A stretch of DNA of 64,000 nt from an uncultured Flavobacteriales bacterium (GTDB lineage: Bacteria > Bacteroidota > Bacteroidia > Flavobacteriales > BACL11), in NCBI GenBank assembly GCA_913063045.1, contig CAJXYM010000003.1, positions 44,236 through 108,235 on the forward strand, in the 5' to 3' direction. Every line of letters starts with the position of its first letter. The stretch's first letter is position 1. The translations under genes and the position numbers were made by a program. Under the pieces are notes generated by a model. The model worked only from the letters and a program-made list of their open reading frames with translations. It did no database searches and was not told the origin of the DNA. This document shows, piece after piece, positions 56,376-64,000 of the stretch.

Positions 56376-57901
56376 TCAATTGTTGCTGGTGGCTTAGAAC
56401 TAATATCATATACAACCCTATTAACCCCATGTACTTTATTGATTATTTCATTAGAAACCAGAGCTAGAAAATCATATGGAAGATGCACCCAGTCAGCTGT
56501 CATTCCATCAGTAGATTCAACTGCTCTTAATGCAACAACATTTTCATATGTTCTTTCATCCCCCATTACACCAACTGATTGAACTGGTAAAAAAATAGCT
56601 CCTGCTTGCCAAACATCGTCATATAAATTATGTGACTTAAGTTCAGAAATAAAGATATCATCAACTTCTTGAAGGATTCGAACTTTTTCTGATGTAATAT
56701 TTCCTAATATTCGGATAGCAAGTCCAGGGCCTGGAAATGGATGTCTTGCTAATAATTGGCTATCTACATCCATTGATTTCCCAATTCTTCTCACTTCATC
56801 TTTAAACAAAGTTTTTAAAGGTTCAACAATTTTAAGTTTCATGAAATCAGGAAGACCCCCAACATTATGATGAGACTTTATAGTTGCAGATGGTCCTCCA
56901 GAAACAGAAACCGATTCAATTACATCTGGATATATAGTTCCTTGAGCTAACCACTTCACATTTTCAATCAAGTTAGCTTCATAATCAAAGACATCAATAA
57001 ATTTTGCGCCAATTGCTTTACGTTTTTTTTCTGGATCGGACACCCCTTCTAAAACACTATAAAAATCTTCTTTAGCATCAACACCTTTAACATTTAGCCC
57101 CATTCCCTTATACTGATCTAAAACATCATTAAATTCATTTTTTCTTAGCAGTCCGTTGTCTACAAAAATACAGTAGAGATTCTTACCTATTGCTTTATCT
57201 AATAAAACAGCAGCAATTGTAGAGTCAACTCCTCCAGACAATCCTAAAACTACCTTATCATTACATAATTTTATTTTTAATTCATTAATTGTATTATCTA
57301 CAAAAGATTCAGGGGTCCAGTCTTGAGTACAATTACATATATTAATTAAAAAATTATTTATCAACAAACCACCATCTTTAGAATGATATACTTCTGGATG
57401 AAATTGAAGACCATAAATTTTCTCATCTTCAAATGAATAAGCCGCATTAGTTACTTCCTTTGTAGATGCAATTAATTCATATTCTGAGGGTAATTTTGTA
57501 ATTGTATCACCATGACTCATCCAAACCTGTGAATTAAGATTAATATTTTCAAAAAGCAAAGAACTACTATTTATGTATGACAAATTAGCTCTTCCATATT
57601 CACGAATCTTAGATGGCAAAACCTCTCCACCATATTTATTTGCTAGAAATTGAGCTCCATAGCATATTGCTAAGATTGGAAGTTTTCCTTTAATATTAGT
57701 TAACTCGGGAACAGGACAATTTTCTTCTCTAACAGAAAAAGGAGAACCAGACAGAATAACTGCTTTCCAATTATCATCTAAAGAAGGGATTTTATTGTAA
57801 GGATGAATTTCAGAATATATATTTAATTCTCTAACTCTTCGTGCAATTAATTGTGTGTATTGTGAGCCAAAATCTAAAATGAGTATTTTTTCGTGATGCA
57901 T
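56366..57901 (-). CDS. guaA: GMP synthase (glutamine-hydrolysing)
   Basis: Converts XMP to GMP with glutamine and ATP. The N-terminal class I glutaminase (about 1-190) has the nucleophile in [15 protein letters not shown] (Cys near 79) and [11 protein letters not shown] with the His and Glu. The ATP-pyrophosphatase domain carries [20 protein letters not shown] (near 220). The C-terminal dimerisation domain includes [15 protein letters not shown] and ends KPPATIEWE, as in other GuaA proteins. The 511 residues are normal. bshC lies 2 nt upstream on the same transcript. Confidence 0.97.
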   Translation of the reverse strand: MHHEKILILDFGSQYTQLIARRVRELNIYSEIHPYNKIPSLDDNWKAVILSGSPFSVREENCPVPELTNIKGKLPILAICYGAQFLANKYGGEVLPSKIREYGRANLSYINSSSLLFENINLNSQVWMSHGDTITKLPSEYELIASTKEVTNAAYSFEDEKIYGLQFHPEVYHSKDGGLLINNFLINICNCTQDWTPESFVDNTINELKIKLCNDKVVLGLSGGVDSTIAAVLLDKAIGKNLYCIFVDNGLLRKNEFNDVLDQYKGMGLNVKGVDAKEDFYSVLEGVSDPEKKRKAIGAKFIDVFDYEANLIENVKWLAQGTIYPDVIESVSVSGGPSATIKSHHNVGGLPDFMKLKIVEPLKTLFKDEVRRIGKSMDVDSQLLARHPFPGPGLAIRILGNITSEKVRILQEVDDIFISELKSHNLYDDVWQAGAIFLPVQSVGVMGDERTYENVVALRAVESTDGMTADWVHLPYDFLALVSNEIINKVHGVNRVVYDISSKPPATIEWE

Positions 57902-57903
57902 AT

Positions 57904-59436
57904 TTATTTTTCTAATTTTAAAATTACAAAATTTGTATCTAGAGGATTTAAATTTTGAACTAATATTTTTATAAAGTTTTCACCATATCTACAATAATAT
58001 GAGGTGAAATTATCATGACGTTCTTGCAGACTACTAATAGGGAATAATATTTTCATGATTTTTTCTATCTGATTAATTTCAATCAGATCTCTATCCTTAG
58101 TAAACTTTATTAATTTATTTTCAGACTTTTCAAACATCTGAATATTTTTAGTCTTCATACTTTCAATGGATGAATGCATAGATATATCTTTTGTTTTAAG
58201 AAAAATTGCATCATATATTTTATTAAGATTAACAAGTTCTTTTTCGAATGAAATAGTAAGATTATTTCTCATTACATAATCTTTTTTCAATCTATCAATA
58301 TTTTTAAATAATTGCTGATCCTTGATCTCTAATTTATTTAATTTGTGTGCTTGCGGTTTAGATAAAATCAAAGCAGAATTACGTAAAATAATTAATGGCA
58401 TCGGAATCTTACTATCGACAAATGATGTTCTAAGTAACATCCAGTAAGCAATTTCAGCACCTCCTCCAATATAAGCAAGATTTGGCAGAATTAACTCTTG
58501 ATAGAGTGGTCGGATTAAGACATTAGGACTATACTCAGCATAATTATTAAAAATATCTTCTTCAGAGCTCGCAACATCAATTCTTTCTCGACTATTTTCT
58601 TTAATTCTGAAAAAATTAATCTTTCTAACTTTTGCCTGTATGTGATAATCTTGAGATAGTTGGTCTGCTGTATCTTTTATTAAATTATAAAACTTATTTT
58701 CTATAACATCTTTTTTAATAATAGGAATTAGTTGTTTCTTAAGTATTGGTATATCAGCGTCTAAGACAACTACACCAAAGTCACTAAAAAGTTCATCAAC
58801 TAAAAATCTAGTAGCAAGCGATAAATTTTTCTTATTGTATGCGTTTTTAAATAAATTGATAACTCTATCTACCAACTCTCCTTCTCCTAATACATGCCTG
58901 ATTTCATCAATTAGAAGCTTAATACCATGAGGCTTCATTCTTCCAACAGGTCCAGATTGCTTAGTCTCCCAGAGTATTTTCTCTCGATATAAATTTATAG
59001 AATTTACTTCTTCAAAATCGTGATCTTCGCTTGCAAGCCAAAAAACTGGTACAAAATTATTTTTAGGATATTTCTTATTTAAAGATTGGACAAGATTAAT
59101 AGCAGAAGCAATTTTATATATAAAATATAAAGGACCAGTGAATAAACATAGTTGATGTCCTGTGGTTATGGTAAATGTCTGCTTATTATTTAATAACTGA
59201 ATATTTTGTAAGGTTTGTTTAGAAACATCTATATTTTCATATTGTTTTTCTAGTGCACTTACAAGAGATACTCTATCTAATTTCTGAGATGATTTAAGCT
59301 TAATCTGTTTTCCTAAAGAATCTATGTCAGGGAAATCATTAATAAATTTTTTTAATTCTTTTTTTTCACTTATATAATCTAGAACTATTTTTGAAAAATT
59401 TTCAGTTTCTTTATATGGAATTTTAATTGCTTCCAA
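57904..59436 (-). CDS. bshC: Bacillithiol biosynthesis cysteine-adding enzyme BshC
   Basis: Final step of bacillithiol synthesis, ligating cysteine to GlcN-malate. The 510-residue protein has the BshC signature [20 protein letters not shown], then [15 protein letters not shown], the GPVGRM motif, and [26 protein letters not shown]. The C-terminal coiled coil covers about 390-480. All family blocks are present. With bshA at 5336-6478 it shows that bacillithiol is made; the deacetylase BshB was not found here. It lies between mnmA (1 nt) and guaA (2 nt). Confidence 0.95.
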   Translation of the reverse strand: MEAIKIPYKETENFSKIVLDYISEKKELKKFINDFPDIDSLGKQIKLKSSQKLDRVSLVSALEKQYENIDVSKQTLQNIQLLNNKQTFTITTGHQLCLFTGPLYFIYKIASAINLVQSLNKKYPKNNFVPVFWLASEDHDFEEVNSINLYREKILWETKQSGPVGRMKPHGIKLLIDEIRHVLGEGELVDRVINLFKNAYNKKNLSLATRFLVDELFSDFGVVVLDADIPILKKQLIPIIKKDVIENKFYNLIKDTADQLSQDYHIQAKVRKINFFRIKENSRERIDVASSEEDIFNNYAEYSPNVLIRPLYQELILPNLAYIGGGAEIAYWMLLRTSFVDSKIPMPLIILRNSALILSKPQAHKLNKLEIKDQQLFKNIDRLKKDYVMRNNLTISFEKELVNLNKIYDAIFLKTKDISMHSSIESMKTKNIQMFEKSENKLIKFTKDRDLIEINQIEKIMKILFPISSLQERHDNFTSYYCRYGENFIKILVQNLNPLDTNFVILKLEK

Positions 59437-59437
59437 T

Positions 59438-60526
59438 TTATTTTTTCATAATAAATCCACCGGCAACAAGATCATCACCATCATAAAAAGCAGCAGACTG
59501 TCCCGGAGCAATACCCTCCACCTTGCTATGAAACAAAACCTTTATAGTATCACCCTCATTTGTTATTGTCGCCATTTCTCCTTTATGCTTATACCTAACC
59601 TTAACCTTTAACTCGATACCATCTTCTAATTTAGGGAATTTAACATAATTAATATTCCGCACATACATCTCTTGTTTTTTAAGATCCTCTTTGGTTCCAA
59701 CTACAACAATATTGTCAACTTCATTTATCGAAACTACGTAAGTAGGTTCATCTCCTAAAGATATTCCAAGCTTTCTTTGACCAATTGTATAAAATGGGTA
59801 GCCATCATGTTCTCCTAATTCTTCTCCAGCTAATGACATAAACTTGCCACCTTTAACTTTTTCTTCTAAACCTTCTACCCTTCTCTTTAAAAAACCACGA
59901 TAATCGTTATCAGGAATAAAACAGATTTCATAACTCTCACTTTTCTCAGCTAAAGCTTTATACCCTCTATCAATAGCCATCTGTTTTATATCTTTTTTGT
60001 GAAGATTCCCCATAGGGAAAATTGTTCTTTTCAAACACTCTTGAGTAACTCCCCAAAGAACATAAGACTGATCTTTACTTTGATCAATTCCTTTAGAGAC
60101 TACAAATCTGTTGTCTAATTCTCTAACTTGAGCATAATGCCCAGTAGCAATATATTCACAGCCTAACATGTCTGCACGCTTTAAAAGAGCTTCCCACTTT
60201 ATGTGAGTATTACACAATACACATGGATTAGGTGTTCTTCCGGCAATATATTCATCTACAAAATTATCAATAATATAATCTCCAAATTCTGCTCTAATAT
60301 CTAATATTGTATGAGGAAATCCACAGTCAACTGCTAATTGTCTAGCATCATTTATAGAATCTAAACTACAACATCCAGTCTCTTTTTTATTTCCACCTGA
60401 TGAAGCATAATCCCATGTCTTCATTGTTATACCAATTACATCATAACCTTGTTCATGAAGAATAAGAGAAGCCATTGTACTATCTATTCCACCACTCATA
60501 GCCATTAAAACTTTTCCTTTACTCAT
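59438..60526 (-). CDS. mnmA: tRNA 2-thiouridine(34) synthase MnmA
   Basis: Thiolates U34 of tRNAs for Lys, Glu and Gln. The PP-loop MSGGIDSTMASLIL lies at residues 10-23. Catalytic Cys residues are in TPNPCVLCNTHIKW (near 103) and SYEICFIPDNDYRGFL (near 200). SCR-like and C-terminal barrels include YTIGQRKLG and GIAPGQSAAFYDGD. The 362-residue length is normal. It starts inside the end of the upstream YwqK-like gene (8-nt overlap), so translation is coupled. Confidence 0.96.
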   Translation of the reverse strand: MSKGKVLMAMSGGIDSTMASLILHEQGYDVIGITMKTWDYASSGGNKKETGCCSLDSINDARQLAVDCGFPHTILDIRAEFGDYIIDNFVDEYIAGRTPNPCVLCNTHIKWEALLKRADMLGCEYIATGHYAQVRELDNRFVVSKGIDQSKDQSYVLWGVTQECLKRTIFPMGNLHKKDIKQMAIDRGYKALAEKSESYEICFIPDNDYRGFLKRRVEGLEEKVKGGKFMSLAGEELGEHDGYPFYTIGQRKLGISLGDEPTYVVSINEVDNIVVVGTKEDLKKQEMYVRNINYVKFPKLEDGIELKVKVRYKHKGEMATITNEGDTIKVLFHSKVEGIAPGQSAAFYDGDDLVAGGFIMKK

Positions 60527-61178
60527 TTGTATAATTTATTAAAGTATCTAAAATCCCATCTTGATTATAAAACTCCCATGATCCTTCTTTGTTATCATCA
60601 AGATAATTTCCTGAAGAGTAAATTGTGCCATTTAAATAATAAAAAACAGATTCCCCTTGCCTTTCTCCATTTGTAAAACTAGATTTCATCTTTGAATTAC
60701 CATTAATAAAAAACTGCTCCCATTTACCATTTAACGTGTCTAGTTTATAATTCTTAATTTCATAAATATTTCCATCATCATAAAAAGTCTTAGTTGTGCC
60801 ATTAAGTATACCCTGAAAATATATTTCAGAGAGTATTAAAATACTATCAGAATTATAATAATTCCATGTACTGTCTTTTAATTGATCAACATATAATCCT
60901 GAAGCTTGTAGGGAACCGTCTTTATAAAACATATGAGCAGCAGCAGCCTTTCCTTTATGGAAGAATTCTTTTTCAATTTGAATTTCACCAGATTTATAAT
61001 AATAATAAAATATTCCTGAAGGAAGGTTATCAAGAAAAAAACCTTGATACCTTAGATTACCATTTTCGAATGTTTTTTTCCAAACTCCTTGCTTTTGTCC
61101 TTTTTCATCAATTTGATTGATTGTCTGAGAAACTATTATTTGAGGCAAAAAAAACAGTATAAAAAATAAATATTTCAT
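60519..61178 (-). CDS. YwqK-like MORN-repeat protein
   Basis: 219-residue exported protein. A signal peptide (about 1-17) is followed by tandem MORN-like repeats, spaced about 22-24 residues: QGVWKKTFENGNLRYQGFFL, SGIFYYYYKSGEIQIEKEFF, DSTWNYYNSDSILILSEIYF, NGKWEQFFINGNSKMKSSFT and EGSWEFYNQDGIL. Such proteins are often labelled YwqK antitoxins, but here there is no toxin neighbour and a surface or periplasmic role is as likely. A TATATTTG -7 element at 61193-61200 lies 14 nt upstream. Confidence 0.88.
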   Translation of the reverse strand: MKYLFFILFFLPQIIVSQTINQIDEKGQKQGVWKKTFENGNLRYQGFFLDNLPSGIFYYYYKSGEIQIEKEFFHKGKAAAAHMFYKDGSLQASGLYVDQLKDSTWNYYNSDSILILSEIYFQGILNGTTKTFYDDGNIYEIKNYKLDTLNGKWEQFFINGNSKMKSSFTNGERQGESVFYYLNGTIYSSGNYLDDNKEGSWEFYNQDGILDTLINYTNE

Positions 61179-61192
61179 GGTGATATTTTTTA

Positions 61193-61200
61193 CAAATATA
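61193..61200 (-). promoter_or_regulatory. -7 element for the YwqK-mnmA-bshC-guaA-LysM operon
   Basis: Minus-strand TATATTTG, an exact TAnnTTTG match, 14 nt before the ATG at 61178. No -33 element is visible. The following five genes are spaced by 2 nt or less or overlap, so this would be their only promoter. Confidence 0.45.
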
Positions 61201-61227
61201 ATAAGAAAAGATATGCGTAAATTTTAT

Positions 61228-62358
61228 TTACGAGAGTATTAATTTTTCAATTCCAAGCGTTAGACTTTCCCAAGAAAATCTTTTTTTTTCAATTGCTGAA
61301 TTTTTAACAAATTCATCTTCACGGCTATTAGAATAAAAATCTAAAATACTATCAGCAATATCACCAGATTCTTTAGATGTAACATATCCAACTTTATTAT
61401 GAGGAACAATTTCCGCTAACCCACCTACATTGGTAACTAAAATAGGACGTTCAAAATGATATGCAATTTGGGTAACTCCACTCTGAGTGGCAGTTTTATA
61501 TGTTTGAGTAATCATATCGCTAGCACAAAAGTAATTTTTAACATCTGAAGAATCTATAAAGTCACTTCTTAATATAACGTTATCTTCAATTTTTAATTTT
61601 ACAATCATTTCTTGATAGAAAGAAATATCATCATAAAATTCACCAGCAACAATTAACTTTATTCCAAGACTTTTAATTCTTTTATCAGCTATAGCTTTTA
61701 ACATAAGATCTAGGCCCTTATATTTTCTTACAAAACCGAAAAAAAGAAGATGCTTATCTTTTTTATTTAGATTAATAGCTTTAAGAGCAGACTCTTTACT
61801 AACCTTTTCACCAAAAGTATCATAAATAGGATGAGGAATAAACTCTTTTTTATTAGTATTCGTAAATTTAGAAAGGTCATCTAAAACTGATCTTGATAGC
61901 GTGATAAAAGCATGACAACTCTTAACAAAATACTTTGTCAAGATAAAATCACCAAATCGTTTCTCATGAGGAATAATATTATCGGTAACGGCAATAATTT
62001 TAATTTTATTTTTGAGTAAAAAACAAATAGTTCCAAGACATGGAGCCATAAAAGGCAGCCAATACCTAACAATTAAGTAGTCAGGTTTTTCATTTAAAAT
62101 CTTTCTAGAAACGTCAATCCAGTTAAAGGGATTAATAGAATTAATTACGCTTTTTATTTTTATATTTTTAGGAGGATCTGAATTTTCATACTGAGTTTTA
62201 CCAGGGAAAAAAATTGATGGGTACTGAAGTTTAAACGAATAAATAGTAACGTCGTCTCCTTTTTCATAAAAAGCCTTTGCTAAACAATCATTAAAATTTG
62301 CAATACCTCCCCTGTATGGGTGAGCTGGACCTACAATAATGATCTTTTTTTTAGACAC
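61228..62358 (-). CDS. Glycosyltransferase family 4
   Basis: 376-residue GT-B transferase. The N-terminus reads IIIVGPAHPYRGGIANFNDC, with the glycine loop that binds the acceptor side. The C-terminal half has the donor domain with HLLFFGFVRKYKGLDLMLKA, KLIVAGEFYDD, ASDMITQTYKTATQSGVTQI and FERPILVTNVGGLAEIVPHN. The acceptor and sugar are not known; a surface polysaccharide or lipid is likely. It follows the GT2 gene by 4 nt and is the last of that three-gene run. Confidence 0.9.
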   Translation of the reverse strand: MSKKKIIIVGPAHPYRGGIANFNDCLAKAFYEKGDDVTIYSFKLQYPSIFFPGKTQYENSDPPKNIKIKSVINSINPFNWIDVSRKILNEKPDYLIVRYWLPFMAPCLGTICFLLKNKIKIIAVTDNIIPHEKRFGDFILTKYFVKSCHAFITLSRSVLDDLSKFTNTNKKEFIPHPIYDTFGEKVSKESALKAINLNKKDKHLLFFGFVRKYKGLDLMLKAIADKRIKSLGIKLIVAGEFYDDISFYQEMIVKLKIEDNVILRSDFIDSSDVKNYFCASDMITQTYKTATQSGVTQIAYHFERPILVTNVGGLAEIVPHNKVGYVTSKESGDIADSILDFYSNSREDEFVKNSAIEKKRFSWESLTLGIEKLILS

Positions 62359-62362
62359 TAGC

Positions 62363-63310
62363 TTAAACTTCTTTTTCTATATGATAATTATTCCTATCAT
62401 TAGAATTTCTAGAAATTAGCTCAGAAATAAATCCTGCTAAAAATAATTGAACGCCAATAACCATAGAAGTCAACGCAATATAAAAAGAAGACATTTGAGC
62501 AATATTCTTAGCTGGTATATTATTAATTAGAGCATAAAATTTAGAACCTACAATTCCTCCAAAGATTATAAACCCAATTAAGAACATGATTGTACCTATA
62601 ACTCCAAAAAGATGCATAGGCTTTTTACCAAATCTAGTAACAAATGTTACGGTCAATAAATCTAAAAAACCATTAACAAACCTTTCTAAGCCAAATTTTG
62701 TTTCGCCGTACTTTCTGCTTTGATGCTCAACAATTTGTTCAGTTATATTTGCAAAACCTGCCCACTTTGCTAGCACAGGAATATATCTATGCATTTCTCC
62801 ATGCACCTCAACACTTTTGACTACGGTGTTTTTGTAAGATTTTAAACCACAATTAAAGTCATGTAAATAAATCCCAGAAGCTTTTCTAGCAGCCCAATTG
62901 AATAATTTTGTAGGAATAGTTTTAGTAATTGGATCGAATCTTTTTTGTTTCCACCCAGAGACTAAATCAAAATTTTCTTTAGCTATTTTAGTATACAATT
63001 CAGGAATTTCCTCAGGACTATCTTGCAAATCAGCATCCATTGTGATAACAACGTCACCAAGTGCTTTTTTAAAACCAATATTTAGAGCAGCAGATTTACC
63101 ATAATTTCTTCTGAATTTAACTCCCTTAATAGAAGAATTATTTCCCGATATTTCTTCAATAACCTTCCACGAATTATCTTTACTTCCATCATCAATTAAT
63201 AAAACTTCATAAATGAACTTATGCTTTTGCATAACTTTATCAATCCAAGCACATAATTCTGGCAGTGAATCTTCTTCATTGAATAATGGAACAACAACAG
63301 TAATATCCAT
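62363..63310 (-). CDS. Glycosyltransferase family 2, DPM1/GtrB-like membrane enzyme
   Basis: 315-residue enzyme. The N-terminal GT-A domain begins MDITVVVPLFNEEDSLPEL and has the DXD-type motif ITMDADLQDSPEEIPELY (about 88-105). NYGKSAALNIGFKKALGD and HDFNCGLKSYK follow. Two C-terminal transmembrane helices (about 228-250 and 275-300: FGVIGTIMFLIGFIIFGGIV, LTSMVIGVQLFLAGFISELI) anchor it. Such enzymes load a sugar from UDP- or GDP-sugar onto undecaprenyl or dolichol-type phosphate. It lies 2 nt after DUF4199. Confidence 0.92.
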   Translation of the reverse strand: MDITVVVPLFNEEDSLPELCAWIDKVMQKHKFIYEVLLIDDGSKDNSWKVIEEISGNNSSIKGVKFRRNYGKSAALNIGFKKALGDVVITMDADLQDSPEEIPELYTKIAKENFDLVSGWKQKRFDPITKTIPTKLFNWAARKASGIYLHDFNCGLKSYKNTVVKSVEVHGEMHRYIPVLAKWAGFANITEQIVEHQSRKYGETKFGLERFVNGFLDLLTVTFVTRFGKKPMHLFGVIGTIMFLIGFIIFGGIVGSKFYALINNIPAKNIAQMSSFYIALTSMVIGVQLFLAGFISELISRNSNDRNNYHIEKEV

Positions 63311-63312
63311 AA

Positions 63313-63834
63313 TTAAATAATTAAATTTTCATTTTCTCTCTTAACAAAGAAAGAAACTATAAGGGAGTAAAAAAAACCCATAAATGTACCTCCAAGAACA
63401 GACAATGTAGACATCCACTGTGGCTGTAACATTTTTTGTGTCATAGTCAAAGCCATATCTAATTCTTCATCAGAAATTTCTGGATTAGAATTTAAAATTT
63501 CTTGTTCAGCTATATTAATGATATTTAATAAATAGTCGGGATTAATAAAAGTCACAAAAATAAAAGTATAAAAAGCTAAAACTACAGATGCAAAAAAAAC
63601 TACTGAGGTACCTAACTTAAGACTATTTGAGTAAGAAATAAAACCCTTATTAAATTTATCTCTATAAGAAGTAATTGAATAAACAATTGCTCCAATCATT
63701 AAAAAATTATTAAGCAATGAAGGCAGGATAGATTTTTGTTCCTCTAACCCGAATAAATAGACTAGAAATGACACAACAACAAGAGCTAAACCTAAATATG
63801 CACCATAATTCATTGCAAACTTTCTAGTATCCAT
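63313..63834 (-). CDS. DUF4199 membrane protein
   Basis: 173-residue inner-membrane protein with four hydrophobic helices (about 10-28, 38-56, 70-95, 145-165). It begins MDTRKFAMNYGAYLGLALVV, has SYRDKFNKGFISYSNSLKLG between helices, and ends SLIVSFFVKRENENLII. The DUF4199 family is confined to Bacteroidota and is often next to a GT2 gene, as here. The function is unknown. A TATATTTG element lies at 63858-63865. Confidence 0.9.
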   Translation of the reverse strand: MDTRKFAMNYGAYLGLALVVVSFLVYLFGLEEQKSILPSLLNNFLMIGAIVYSITSYRDKFNKGFISYSNSLKLGTSVVFFASVVLAFYTFIFVTFINPDYLLNIINIAEQEILNSNPEISDEELDMALTMTQKMLQPQWMSTLSVLGGTFMGFFYSLIVSFFVKRENENLII

Positions 63835-63857
63835 GTAATATTATTTATTAATTTCTA

Positions 63858-63865
63858 CAAATATA
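63858..63865 (-). promoter_or_regulatory. -7 element for the DUF4199-GT2-GT4 operon
   Basis: Minus-strand TATATTTG, an exact consensus match, 23 nt before the ATG at 63834. No -33 element is visible. Confidence 0.4.
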
Positions 63866-63887
63866 GAAAATAGATGTTAAGAAAAGT

Positions 63888-63917
63888 TTTGCCGTAAGAT
63901 AGATTATATTAATTTTG
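63888..63917 (+). promoter_or_regulatory. Promoter of the SRP RNA gene
   Basis: TTTG at 63888-63891, an 18-nt spacer and TAATTTTG at 63910-63917, directly ahead of the SRP RNA sequence. This is a reasonable match to the Bacteroidota consensus and would start transcription near 63922. Confidence 0.5.
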
Positions 63918-63921
63918 TCGA

Positions 63922-64000
63922 CGAAGGGTAAGTCTTGTACGACCAGCTCCCTATGAACTCCCCCAGGACAGGAATGTAGCAAGGGTATTAGGTTGTAGCG
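63922..64000 (+). ncRNA. ffs: Signal recognition particle RNA (4.5S-type), 3' end outside window
   Basis: RNA component of the signal recognition particle, which binds Ffh. The universally conserved domain IV is visible at 63961-63985. A GGAA tetraloop (63971-63974) is closed by ACA/TGT, with the unpaired AGG (63965-63967) opposite AGCA (63978-63981) that binds the Ffh M domain, and a C-rich/G-rich stem (63961-63964 with 63983-63985). Further pairs CCTA/TAGG (63950-63953 with 63989-63992) and GCT/AGC (63946-63948 with 63997-63999) extend the hairpin. The 5' strand around 63924-63944 has no partner in the window, so the 3' end lies beyond 64000. GC content rises sharply compared with the neighbourhood. 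Confidence 0.93.

Noticed and set aside
60519..61178. Toxin-antitoxin system antitoxin (YwqK label)
   Set aside because: There is no toxin gene beside it, and the protein has a signal peptide; the MORN repeats alone do not show antitoxin function.

Overview
The window looks like a chromosomal piece of an AT-rich, streamlined Bacteroidota bacterium, most likely a marine member of the Flavobacteriales. The grounds are: a gingipain-type peptidase with a type IX secretion sorting domain; a TonB-receptor/DUF4249 pair; DUF3276, DUF5683, DUF1573 and DUF4199 proteins; bacillithiol genes (bshA, bshC); a NagZ-beta-lactamase fusion; promoters of the Bacteroidota type (TTG/TTTG, about 19-22 nt, TAnnTTTG); and starts that mostly follow A-rich leaders without a Shine-Dalgarno sequence. 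By my tally only about 1.9 kb (3%) is non-coding, no gap exceeds about 190 nt, and several gene pairs overlap, even tail to tail. I saw no insertion sequences, prophage, CRISPR, tRNA or rRNA.

Layout. 1-3.2 kb (-): a partial TonB receptor, a small Cys-rich partner and ornithine aminotransferase. 3.2-4.8 kb (+): a 23S rRNA methyltransferase and a 38-residue membrane peptide. 4.8-9.5 kb (-): coaE, bshA and a GH3/serine hydrolase fusion. 9.6-14.1 kb (+): a small basic membrane protein, mutL, two rhomboids and an EEP phosphatase. 14.2-17 kb (-): leucine-type dehydrogenase, nusB, DUF1573, yajC. 17.1-24.3 kb (+): ABC exporter, DUF3276, parAB, DUF5683, dapB, lepB, wbqC. 24.3-27.9 kb (+): thrS-infC-rpmI-rplT plus an unrecognised gene. 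27.9-31.3 kb (-): yqeY-like, TPR lipoprotein, recA, a 53-residue protein and a sigma factor. 31.5-34.2 kb (+): uvrA. 34.2-44.9 kb (-): ruvX, C25 peptidase, AddB/AddA-like nuclease-helicase pair, ion channel. 44.9-48.5 kb (-): a translationally coupled arginine cluster (arginine deiminase-fold enzyme, CtlX, ArgS). 48.6-55.1 kb (+): ftsK, lolA, TonB receptor, DUF4249. 55.1-61.2 kb (-): LysM protein, guaA, bshC, mnmA, YwqK-like. 61.2-63.8 kb (-): two glycosyltransferases and DUF4199. The window ends inside an SRP RNA gene (+).

How the parts work together. DNA repair and recombination are heavily represented (mutL, recA, uvrA, ruvX, AddAB-like), as is chromosome segregation (parAB, ftsK). Translation is served by thrS, argS, infC, L35, L20, rlmD and mnmA. 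Two of the bacillithiol steps are present, at separate sites. An inferred arginine/citrulline to ornithine to glutamate-semialdehyde route is split between the coupled cluster near 48 kb and rocD near 3 kb.

The most interesting non-coding signal is a perfect 19-bp palindrome filling the spacer of the promoter that drives the arginine cluster. Other points of note are an AUC start codon for IF-3, a second inverted repeat over the promoter of the gingipain-like gene, two conserved-looking small proteins of 38 and 53 residues, and an unrecognised gene fused into the ribosomal-protein operon.
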